Source of the DNA: Nitrosopumilales archaeon
GTDB taxonomy: Archaea > Thermoproteota > Nitrososphaeria > Nitrososphaerales > Nitrososphaeraceae
Length of the DNA: 5,843 nucleotides
Reading direction: 5' to 3'
NCBI GenBank assembly: GCA_009665115.1
Contig: WJXE01000120.1
Coordinates: 1 to 5,843, forward strand
A program made the translations under genes and the position numbers. The notes under the pieces were generated by a model. It was given only the letters and a program-made list of their open reading frames with translations, was not told the DNA's origin and did not search any database. Shown here in pieces: positions 1 to 5,305 of this stretch (its first letter is position 1; each line of letters opens with the position of its first letter).

Positions 1-76
1 TTTCCCGCTTCAATAACAATTCCTACATAGATTGATAAGTGAAGAGAGACAAATTACTATTTGAATTAAATATAGA

Positions 77-328
77 ATGGATATTATTCTAAAGTCGATA
101 GTGGCATGCCAAATACCATTTCTGATAGGTGGTACTATAACCGAAATAATTATGAAATACTACTATGGCTTTCTATTTACAATTATAGTAAATAGTGCTA
201 TTTAGTGGTGTGTTTCTTACTTTGTTAATAAATACTATTGGAAATCCAAAGCACTCGACGACCAAAAGTATCTTCTGCAGCTTGCACTAGCCAAGTTCCA
301 ATCTTCGCGCAATAAGAAGAGGGAGTAA
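77..328 (+). pseudogene. Small two-helix membrane protein gene split by an in-frame amber codon
   Basis: Reading from ATG 77 gives 42 residues beginning MDIILKSIVACQIPFLIGG, then TAG at 203-205. The same frame then continues for 40 residues (beginning WCVSYFVNKYYWKSK) to TAA at 326-328. Both halves look like one protein: a hydrophobic segment at about residues 3-25, a second at about 31-52 with the TAG in its middle, then a charged, probably helical tail ending in KKRE. A single G-to-A change of TGG (Trp) or C-to-T change of CAG would create the TAG. TAG is used as a normal stop by the gene ending at 1278, so general recoding is unlikely, and a lysine-like pyrrolysine would be odd inside a membrane helix. 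I do not recognise the family. Nonsense mutation or sequencing error are both possible; that the two halves belong together is inferred from composition. Confidence 0.55.
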
Positions 329-370
329 ACATGATAGTTTTTCGTTTCCAAAAGAAGGAGCTGACATAAT

Positions 371-383
371 ATTTTCTCTTTTA
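371..383 (+). terminator. T-rich tract, possible archaeal terminator
   Basis: A pyrimidine stretch (ttttctctttt) lies about 45 bases after the stop of the amber-split gene on the same strand. Archaeal transcription often ends at T tracts without a hairpin. No stable stem is seen here, and the adjoining TTTTATAA could instead be a TATA box. Confidence 0.2.
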
Positions 384-455
384 TAATTCCCTTGCGAGTT
401 GCGATATGGTTTTCAGCTGCAAAAGAGACAATAGTAAACAGCAAGAATCAAACAG

Positions 456-548
456 ATGCGAATTCTAGTGACAGGTGCAAGTGGTTATTGGAGGGATCGG
501 ATAGTCAAGGCAGATATAACGGAGATAGGTAGTCAAAGAATGTATTAA
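456..548 (+). pseudogene. N-terminal stub of an NAD(P)-dependent epimerase/dehydratase (extended SDR)
   Basis: ATG 456 opens a 30-codon frame beginning MRILVTGASGY, the first beta strand and glycine-rich nucleotide-binding loop of NAD-dependent epimerases and other extended short-chain dehydrogenases. The family normally continues with I-G (GxxGxxG); here the frame reads W-R-D, although the bases attggagg, which would give I-G-G in another frame, are present. It then returns to RIVKA-like residues before TAA at 546-548. Intact family members are around 300 residues, so this is at most a tenth of a gene. No further dehydrogenase sequence was recognised after 548. The start motif is strong but short; a decayed gene copy is the likeliest explanation. 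Confidence 0.5.
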
Positions 549-605
549 CGGTTGTAATTAGAATTGAAGCAATGATCATACAAAGCATGACCACAATTTA
601 TTTAT

Positions 606-752
606 TCAGCCTGTTCCGATAATTGCTCTAAAAACTACAATGCGCAGAAAGTCGGCCCTCGCGTACTCTTTTTTCAAGTATTTTTCACACTCTTGTATTG
701 TTTCGCATTCTTCCTTGCTTACATAAGGTATCTGCAAATTTATCTTTTGCAA
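606..752 (-). CDS. Short unrecognised reading frame, possible small protein or gene remnant
   Basis: A 48-residue frame runs from TTG 752 to TGA 606-608, with a stop directly before the TTG. The protein looks coding rather than random: a charged stretch (residues about 12-31, with KEECETIQECEKYLKKEY) followed by ARADFLRIVVFRA. Two cysteines (Cys16, Cys22) lie in the charged helix. No ATG, no clear TATA box and no ribosome site supports the start. It could be a real small protein, or the 3' end of a lost gene whose 5' part has been deleted. It shares the strand of the 809-1135 gene and lies 57 bases downstream of it. I do not recognise the family. Confidence 0.27.
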   Translation of the reverse strand: MQKINLQIPYVSKEECETIQECEKYLKKEYARADFLRIVVFRAIIGTG

Positions 753-808
753 CTATTATTTTCTATTGACTGTAAATCCATATTGATACGGTCAGGTATG
801 ATCTAAAT

Positions 809-1135
809 TCAATATAAGAATTGCTTACCCCGGTTGATGTTTATCTGTCTGGATGTCTCCCTCGACATGAAACTTTGATACAAGGAAGCGTGTTGCCACT
901 TCCTATAAAATACATATTCTTTTCTATGTTCCCTCTCATATTTATCGAGGAATTCCCTATCGTGCTTCGTGAGCAATTGTAATATTTCTTCTCCAGTCAT
1001 TTCTTCAGTATTAGTTCCGCATTCTGAATCATCATCGATATATTCTTGAGCCATCAATGCTAAATCAGGAAATGAACTGATTCGTAATCCAAGTTCCTTT
1101 TGCAATTTCTGAATAACTGTCGCATAATAGTACAT
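809..1135 (-). CDS. Hypothetical protein, mostly helical and charged
   Basis: The 108-residue product from ATG 1135 starts MYYYATVIQKLQKELGLRI and looks helical throughout: an acidic middle (residues about 33-50, with YIDDDSE and TEEMTGEE) and a basic, tyrosine-rich C-terminal third (EREHRKEYVFYRKWQ). No membrane segment or signal peptide is seen. The ATG may not be the true N-terminus: the same frame stays open upstream to a stop at 1229-1231 and reads protein-like there, with TWGGKAWKGFVIAKNKYEVDR leading straight into the first Met, but it has no ATG, GTG or TTG. The gene may therefore be a 5'-damaged copy. The W-x-GFV motif in that extension also occurs in the plus-strand gene at 1858-2094. 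Function unknown; no recognised domain. Confidence 0.5.
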   Translation of the reverse strand: MYYYATVIQKLQKELGLRISSFPDLALMAQEYIDDDSECGTNTEEMTGEEILQLLTKHDREFLDKYEREHRKEYVFYRKWQHASLYQSFMSRETSRQININRGKQFLY

Positions 1136-1277
1136 CCGGTCGACTTCGTATTTATTTTTCGCAATTACAAATCCTTTCCATGCTTTACCTCCCCATGTCT
1201 GATTCTCAAAATAAATGAATCTAGTGTGTTAAAATCGAATACCGTGATAACATTCAGCCTTTACGGAGATGAAGCCA

Positions 1278-1712
1278 CTATCTTTTAGATGATACTGCTA
1301 TTTCTGCTTGGTTTTCTTTCATGTCTACTTTCCAGACCAGTTCATCTCTAGCTCCAAGATCTATTAATTTGGCAACTCTAGCGTTGTCCTGTACCTTCCC
1401 ACATATCTCACAATAAGAAGCACCACATGTAAGACACCGAACCAAGTGTTTCGCATTCGCCACCGTAACTGGTACAAAGTTATGTTCATGTATTAGCTTA
1501 TTTTCATCTAGTGTTTGTAGATCATCGTATGTGACATTATCAGAGTTTAGAATAATGTCACCATTATTATGCTGGCCACTATACTTTGTGACTTTACCCA
1601 ACTTAGTCCATCCTTCCAATTTCATATCTATATCACAAATATCTTTAACAAAAAAGATCATGATACGGCAGCAACTCGCTTTCGCTTTTCGGAATGTTTG
1701 TATCATAACCAT
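1278..1712 (-). CDS. Hypothetical protein with a C-terminal four-cysteine zinc-ribbon-like motif
   Basis: The longest form is 144 residues. The clearest feature is RCLTCGASYCEICGKV at residues 92-107 (bases about 1392-1439): two CxxC pairs, Cys93/Cys96 and Cys101/Cys104, separated by four residues, as in small zinc ribbons or treble clefts. A preceding HEH (His75, His77) could help bind metal. The upstream part (from about residue 30, MKLEGWTKLGKV) is acidic to neutral and non-membrane. The start is uncertain. ATG 1712 lies inside a TATA-like CTATATAT (1711-1718), so translation may begin at Met18 (1661) or Met30 (1625), and the residues before Met30 look less protein-like. It ends in TAG, showing that TAG is a stop in this genome. 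Zinc binding is inferred from spacing; function and partners are unknown. Confidence 0.6.
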   Translation of the reverse strand: MVMIQTFRKAKASCCRIMIFFVKDICDIDMKLEGWTKLGKVTKYSGQHNNGDIILNSDNVTYDDLQTLDENKLIHEHNFVPVTVANAKHLVRCLTCGASYCEICGKVQDNARVAKLIDLGARDELVWKVDMKENQAEIAVSSKR

Positions 1713-1718
1713 ATATAG
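1711..1718 (-). promoter_or_regulatory. TATA-like box for the zinc-ribbon gene
   Basis: On the minus strand this reads CTATATAT, close to the archaeal TATA-box pattern. With transcription starting about 26-28 bases downstream (near 1688), the first usable start would be Met18 at 1661 rather than the ATG that overlaps the box. AT-rich DNA makes chance matches common. Confidence 0.3.
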
Positions 1719-1749
1719 AGTCGGTCATTGATACAGTTTTAATAGTTAG

Positions 1750-1845
1750 TTATGTATCAGTGTGCTGATCTAACACATCTGACATGAATTCCTTCTGATA
1801 TTCAACAACTTCTGAGTATGTGTATTTTCGTCCTGTTGTACGCAC
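1750..1845 (-). pseudogene. C-terminal fragment of an unrecognised protein at a rearrangement junction
   Basis: From GTG 1845 to the stop at 1750-1752 the minus strand encodes 31 protein-like residues: VRTTGRKYTYSEVVEYQKE, then FMSDVLDQHTDT. The frame stays open further upstream, but there it is antisense to the plus-strand gene that starts at 1858 and reads like a shadow. The part downstream of about 1850 therefore looks like the tail of a gene whose front was replaced by other DNA. A free-standing 31-residue protein is possible but unsupported by any promoter or ribosome site. Family not recognised. Confidence 0.3.
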
Positions 1846-1857
1846 ATTGAAGCTCAA

Positions 1858-2094
1858 TTGGCAAAAGAACTTACTAAGAGCCTTAACAAATTTCTTGAGT
1901 GGGTAAAAAAGGAATATCGTGATGAACCCTATGTCGAGATCAAGCAATCGGGAGCACGTACGTGGCATGGGTTTGTTTTCTTTGAGCAAAGGTCAGAGAT
2001 GACAGAGCAACTAGACAAGATCCATAAAGAGATGACAGATCTCAGAAAAGATCACAGAAAAAGAGCGAATAGCACAAGGGTGAGATCCAAATGA
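1858..2094 (+). CDS. Small basic hypothetical protein with a W-H-GFV motif
   Basis: A TTG start at 1858 gives 78 residues beginning MAKELTKSLNKFLEWVKKEY. An N-terminal amphipathic helix (about 3-20) is followed by a short segment with TWHGFVFFEQ (residues 35-44), a second helix (EMTEQLDKIHKEMTDLRK, about 47-64) and a strongly basic tail (KDHRKRANSTRVRSK) that could contact nucleic acid. The motif W-[HK]-GFV-x6-E also occurs, on the other strand, in the extended frame of the 809-1135 gene, so the two may be distant relatives. No ATG is available: the frame is open only back to TGA at 1813-1815, and the upstream codons look unrelated. The gene may have lost its original 5' end at the junction near 1850. 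Function unknown. Confidence 0.5.
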   Translation: MAKELTKSLNKFLEWVKKEYRDEPYVEIKQSGARTWHGFVFFEQRSEMTEQLDKIHKEMTDLRKDHRKRANSTRVRSK

Positions 2095-2419
2095 ATAGCA
2101 AATGAGTAGGAGGAATAGTCGTGGTACTGCATCTGGCTTGTGTTACTGGATTATGGCAAGTTGGTTCTAAAATCAAGTCGAAGAAAACGATAGGTAGCCG
2201 ATGAGATGAGACAAATATTTGCTTCGAGTCTATGAGAACATATTAGTAGTAAGTAGAATCTGCGTTTGATCTCGAAAAATTTCTCAGGAGTCTGAATACA
2301 CACCTTCACTTAGGTAACATCAAAAGAGTATCAAGCACGACTCACACATGGTGATACACATAAACACCACAGTAGCCAAGTGGCTTATGCATTTGCTGTT
2401 TGCCGCCGTCTGACGAACG
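2095..2419. other. Intergenic stretch without a convincing gene
   Basis: These 325 bases separate convergent genes. Two weak plus-strand frames exist. The first (2121-2204) starts with GTG seven bases after GGAGG and would encode 27 residues with a short hydrophobic run and a basic tail. The second (2253-2354) contains SAFDLEKFLRSLNTHLHLG but has no start codon. Neither is strong enough to call. No tRNA, repeat array or clear terminator was seen. Confidence 0.5.
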
Positions 2420-2761
2420 TTATTGCAGTTTTATTATCTCATCCCATGTTCCAGTTACAGAGAGCATATAGTATTTGCTCGTATTTCCAGATTCAAATTG
2501 TATGATGTCTCCAGCTGATAGTTGAATTTGAAATAATTTGTTCAAGTACTGAAGAAAGCTAGGTCCTGCAACTATGCTCTTGGCTTCCTTTTCAAGTGGT
2601 ATATTATGATATTTTTTAAGTGCATCGACTAGTCCCAATCCACTAATTTCTTCTACCAATTCAGCCAAGTCCACAAAGGTCGAATTTCGTCTATAGATTC
2701 TAAGTATTGCCATTACAAGATATCGAGAAACATTAAACGATCGAAGTATTGAATAAGTCAT
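2420..2761 (-). CDS. Hypothetical 113-residue soluble protein downstream of the HTH-cyclase gene
   Basis: The product starts MTYSILRSFNVSRYLVMAIL and ends GTWDEIIKLQ. Residues about 11-55 form likely helices (YLVMAILRIYRR, then FVDLAELVEEISGLGLVDALKKY) whose spacing would fit a small helical or winged-helix-like domain. Residues about 80-104 look like beta strands (LSAGDIIQFES, KYYMLSVTG). No membrane span, signal peptide or cysteine motif is present. It lies 101 bases downstream of the cyclase gene on the same strand, with its own TATA-like box and a T tract between, so it is probably a separate transcript, although a joint function is possible. ATG 2761 is the only plausible start; the frame has no other start codon up to the stop at 2804-2806. 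Family not recognised. Confidence 0.65.
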   Translation of the reverse strand: MTYSILRSFNVSRYLVMAILRIYRRNSTFVDLAELVEEISGLGLVDALKKYHNIPLEKEAKSIVAGPSFLQYLNKLFQIQLSAGDIIQFESGNTSKYYMLSVTGTWDEIIKLQ

Positions 2762-2790
2762 AGATAAATGGAGACTAATAACAGTAAAAC

Positions 2791-2796
2791 TTATAA
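2791..2796 (-). promoter_or_regulatory. TATA-like box of the 113-residue protein gene
   Basis: The minus strand reads gttataag, centred about 32 bases before ATG 2761. An archaeal TATA box at this distance would start the transcript about five bases before the ATG, giving the nearly leaderless mRNA common in these archaea. No Shine-Dalgarno site is present. Confidence 0.35.
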
Positions 2797-2847
2797 CAGT
2801 ATGTTAATCTCCCGAATACCAGATTATCTCATAAGCATTCCAAGGAT

Positions 2848-2853
2848 AAAAAA
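2848..2853 (-). terminator. T6 tract after the HTH-cyclase gene
   Basis: Six consecutive T residues on the minus strand (ggctattttttatcc) begin about ten bases after the TGA at 2863-2865. Short U tracts are typical archaeal termination signals. No hairpin precedes it. Confidence 0.3.
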
Positions 2854-2862
2854 TAGCCTTAG

Positions 2863-3843
2863 TCATGCTATGCTACTATAAACACTGTAAGTGACTCCAG
2901 TCCTACTGCCGACATAGCTCCAGATATCTGAGCCAACGTTCAATGCTTTAAATGCTGACTTTTGTTTTTCATCCAATGCATCATATACTAACTGACCAAC
3001 GACAAATCGATTGGGCTTTGCGAGTCCTGTCATTTTTACTGCAACACTAACAGTATAACCCATGATGTCATAGTGCGGCCTTTTCATTATTTGTTCGTGT
3101 TTGTTATTATCCAATGTGTGAATAATATCCCAACCATACTGCAATACCGCGTTCTGGTCACCGACATCTATGCCAATACGAACGCTCATCTCAGGGTAAC
3201 CATTTTGATCAAGAATTGGGTTTATACCATTTTGGATTATCTTAATCACAGATCTTGCACAATTAACTGCGTTTACACATGGCAAATATAGCTCCTCTAG
3301 TATGTTTACAGTGAAGAAAGCTAAAATTGCATCTCCAATATACTTCAGGATATATCCTCCGTATGCTTCTATTATTAAAGACATTTCTCGAGTAAATGCC
3401 TGAATTATCGTTGAGAGTCTATCAACTGGCAGTGTCATTAACAGCCTGGTTGAGTCTACAAGATCAACATGCAAAATTACAAGAGTAACTTTGGATTTAG
3501 CAAATTTCTCTAAAATTTTATCTGTTTCTTCCATTGAAATGTCAAACTTTGGCTCTGACTTCAAAGCCTCCCACATACTATTCTGTGCGTGTTTGATAGC
3601 GAGGTCAATGTTAACGACGGCATCAAGATAAAATAAACCCATAGAAGCATCTGGCGATGACGCCCCTTTAAGTGATAACTTTTCTTGTTCTTTCCTGTCA
3701 TCTTCTATGATATTTTCAACTTCTTCTTGGCTGATATCTAGCTGAAAGGAGATTATTTCCGTTGGAATTGCTGAATTATACAAATTCAATATGGTCTGCC
3801 GCTGAGAGTTCCTCGTTGTAGCATTGAAGTCCTCGTTGGCCAT
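2863..3843 (-). CDS. Helix-turn-helix protein fused to a class III adenylate/guanylate cyclase domain
   Basis: This 326-residue cytosolic protein has two parts. Residues about 14-48 (RQTILNLYNSAIPTEIISFQ, then LDISQEEVENII) resemble a helix-turn-helix. After a helical linker, residues about 117-325 form a class III nucleotide cyclase domain. Metal ligands are Asp127 (HVDLVDST) and Asp171 (KYIGDAILAFF). Lys167 and Asp259 (DIMGYTV) sit at the adenine-selecting positions, suggesting ATP and cAMP. The two transition-state residues, normally Asn and Arg in VNxAxR, are Ser266 and Lys270 (VSVAVK), so activity may be low, altered or lost. The segment between RIGIDVGD (about 222-229) and DIMG is longer than in typical cyclases. 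No membrane segment exists. ATG 3841-3843 is the natural start, since it directly precedes the HTH. The likely role is a nucleotide-sensing or cAMP-making regulator; DNA binding is inferred from the fold-like pattern only. Confidence 0.85.
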   Translation of the reverse strand: MANEDFNATTRNSQRQTILNLYNSAIPTEIISFQLDISQEEVENIIEDDRKEQEKLSLKGASSPDASMGLFYLDAVVNIDLAIKHAQNSMWEALKSEPKFDISMEETDKILEKFAKSKVTLVILHVDLVDSTRLLMTLPVDRLSTIIQAFTREMSLIIEAYGGYILKYIGDAILAFFTVNILEELYLPCVNAVNCARSVIKIIQNGINPILDQNGYPEMSVRIGIDVGDQNAVLQYGWDIIHTLDNNKHEQIMKRPHYDIMGYTVSVAVKMTGLAKPNRFVVGQLVYDALDEKQKSAFKALNVGSDIWSYVGSRTGVTYSVYSSIA

Positions 3844-4020
3844 CTATTTACATCAATAAACAGATCAGCATTAACTGTCTATTCAATTCTTCTAACGGCT
3901 CATCTGTTGTTGCAGTGTCGCATCGCTCATGGCTATTACTGGATTTTGTAGACAAAAAGATATCACCAACCTATGAGTTGAATTGGACAGAATACGATAT
4001 AAAGCTCGTAGTTGATTTCA

Positions 4021-4248
4021 AATGAAAAGGAAATAAGCGAATAGAATCGAGTAGACTGCCTTTGCCTTCTTGATTTCATCCGCGGCCGACGAAGCAGCAG
4101 GAAAGTGGAAAGAAAAGCCTTCACAAATGATGTACAAATAATTTCATGAGATAAAATCTTGAACACTTACCGTATCAAAATCTAGAACTACCTCTCCACG
4201 TCTAACCAATGATTCATTATAGATATGCCAGTCGATCACCAGATAGTG
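4021..4248 (-). pseudogene. N-terminal remnant of a DDE transposase (IS5/IS4-like)
   Basis: The minus-strand frame contains DWHIYNESLVRRGEVVLDFD (bases about 4174-4233), which matches the N-terminal signature W-x-x-YN-x-x-L-x-x-RG of IS5-like and related archaeal transposases. GTG 4237-4239 is a plausible original start. The frame hits TGA at 4144-4146, then continues with CEGFSFHFPAAS, which fits the EG-x-x-F-x-x-P-x-S segment found in such proteins at about the expected distance, and meets a second TGA at 4018-4020. The catalytic DDE region is absent; complete enzymes are roughly 300 residues. No terminal inverted repeats or target duplication were found. The first motif is convincing; the match after the first stop is weaker. 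Confidence 0.6.
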
Positions 4249-4456
4249 TCATGATAGGTAAGCTAAAGGTAGCTAGGTCAAACCATACTAACAGAAGACT
4301 CAGTTATGCAACATAGCACATTTCTTCTATAGGGTTGTATGGAGCCATTTCGTTATCTGCAAGATTACAAGAACTATGGAAATGACCGATTGCCTTGAAG
4401 AACCCACGGACATAATACCCTAGTGATATTGAACGTACTATTACTAGTGTCTGGTG
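4249..4456. other. Intergenic stretch between transposase remnant and signal peptidase gene
   Basis: No reading frame, RNA gene or repeat could be supported here. If the transposase remnant belonged to an insertion sequence, its left end should lie in this stretch, but I could not identify an inverted repeat. Confidence 0.4.
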
Positions 4457-4981
4457 TTACGATTTTTTATCGCTAGGTGGTTCGTTCTTTTTTCTAAGAT
4501 AATAAATCAGAACTATTAAAATAAGTCCAATCAAGATATAGTTTGTCGGAGGGCGAAGAGCATCGGTAATTATCCCTAACTGTGGTATGACATAAACCAC
4601 CTTACCAATATAGTTTTGTTGAAAGATAGGATAATCTAGGGAAGGGATCGAATCAGCGTTGGCGTCTCCTTTAGTCCTGATAATTCTGTCGCCGTGGCTG
4701 TCAGTTACTATCTGAGCTACTCTGTGAACTATAATTTCGTGCTGTCCTGTGTCTGTCGTTCCAAATGTTCTGAACACTATGATATCTCCTACTTTCAAGC
4801 TTTCAAACGGGACGTTGTGGCTTACGATAACAAAATCACCTATGTTGAGTTTGGGTATCATACTACCGCTAGCGACAACGTAGAATGGATTTGTCACACC
4901 AAAAGCAAAGCGGATACCAAGAAAGATAATAGCGATGCCAAGAGCAATAATTATTACATATTTTATTTCTTTTCTGACCAA
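4457..4981 (-). CDS. Archaeal signal peptidase I (S26B family, Ser/His type)
   Basis: This membrane protease removes signal peptides from secreted proteins on the outer face of the cell membrane. The 174-residue product has an N-terminal membrane anchor (about 8-28), then the catalytic serine Ser40 in VASGSM, a GD-rich strand region (NIGDFVIV, KVGDIIVF), His86 in IIVHRV and the TKGDANADS box with Asp106 and Asp110. The general base is histidine, as in archaeal and ER signal peptidases, rather than the bacterial lysine. A second hydrophobic segment (about 147-162) and a charged tail (RKKNEPPSDKKS) close the protein. The length is normal for archaea. The start is TTG at 4979-4981, with an in-frame TAA immediately before it and no other start before the anchor; an ATG seven bases upstream is in another frame. 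It is transcribed divergently from the CoA-binding gene. Confidence 0.93.
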   Translation of the reverse strand: MVRKEIKYVIIIALGIAIIFLGIRFAFGVTNPFYVVASGSMIPKLNIGDFVIVSHNVPFESLKVGDIIVFRTFGTTDTGQHEIIVHRVAQIVTDSHGDRIIRTKGDANADSIPSLDYPIFQQNYIGKVVYVIPQLGIITDALRPPTNYILIGLILIVLIYYLRKKNEPPSDKKS

Positions 4982-5305
4982 TTACCATCAAGCCTTTTAT
5001 CCTAATTCTTTTTTCTCTTTTTGAGCCATATCTGCAATATCTATTTATCTATTGAGATGCAGGGTATTTGACGTTCTACGAAAGTCTGCAACAACAATAT
5101 AATGGTACTGCTACTTTTATGCAACTATTGTTGCGTCGTTCATTGGATGCTTGGACGGCCAAGAAGGCAGATTAGCCTTTTCGTTAATATATCCACATCT
5201 ATGTGAATGTAAATATGAATGACTTATGACCTATCTGAACGAAGTCTTTTTTAGTGTAGTCAGGGCAATCTCTTCATTGATAAATAGAGATGTGGATCTG
5301 GCAGT
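4982..5305. other. Divergent intergenic region between signal peptidase and CoA-binding genes
   Basis: These 324 bases should hold both promoters. Visible signals are a TTAATATAT box (5184-5192, plus strand), a TTGATAAATAG box near the downstream gene, and an eight-base inverted repeat CAACAATA/TATTGTTG (5092-5099 and 5126-5133) with a 26-base loop. A 34-codon plus-strand frame from ATG 5103 looks like noise. No tRNA or other RNA gene was recognised. Confidence 0.45.
5277..5287 (+). promoter_or_regulatory. TATA-like box of the CoA-binding protein gene
   Basis: TTGATAAATAG is centred about 24 bases before ATG 5306, which would give a leaderless transcript starting at or next to the ATG. The absence of a Shine-Dalgarno site agrees with this. 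The TTAATATAT at 5184-5192 is an alternative that would leave a leader of about 90 bases. Confidence 0.3.

Noticed and set aside
1..60. Minus-strand frame reading SIYVGIVIEAG and running off the left edge
   Set aside because: It has no start codon, is bounded by a stop at about base 55, and is too short at the window edge to judge.
235..444. 69-codon minus-strand frame
   Set aside because: Its C-terminal half is the antisense of the amber-split membrane-protein gene, and the rest has no recognisable character.
1100..1288. 62-codon plus-strand frame
   Set aside because: It is antisense to the extended frame of the 809-1135 gene, with no start signals.
1531..1731. 66-codon plus-strand frame
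   Set aside because: It is antisense to the zinc-ribbon gene, whose cysteine motif supports the minus strand.
2121..2204. GTG-started 27-residue frame after a GGAGG
   Set aside because: It has a Shine-Dalgarno-like site and a short hydrophobic run, but it is very short and a GGAGG is likely by chance; no other gene here shows such a site.
2371..2400. tRNA-like string gtagccaagtggct
   Set aside because: It resembles a D-arm, but no T-arm (TTCRA) or acceptor pairing could be found around it.
3073..3291. 72-codon plus-strand frame
   Set aside because: It lies wholly antisense within the cyclase domain coding region.
3963..4166. 67-codon minus-strand frame
   Set aside because: It overlaps the transposase remnant in a different frame, and the remnant frame carries the family signature.
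4694..5005. 103-codon plus-strand frame
   Set aside because: It is antisense to the well-supported signal peptidase gene, and its cysteine- and tyrosine-rich product resembles a shadow.
5092..5133. Inverted repeat CAACAATA/TATTGTTG as a regulatory stem
   Set aside because: Eight pairs across a 26-base loop in AT-rich DNA are expected by chance; kept only as a note in the intergenic entry.
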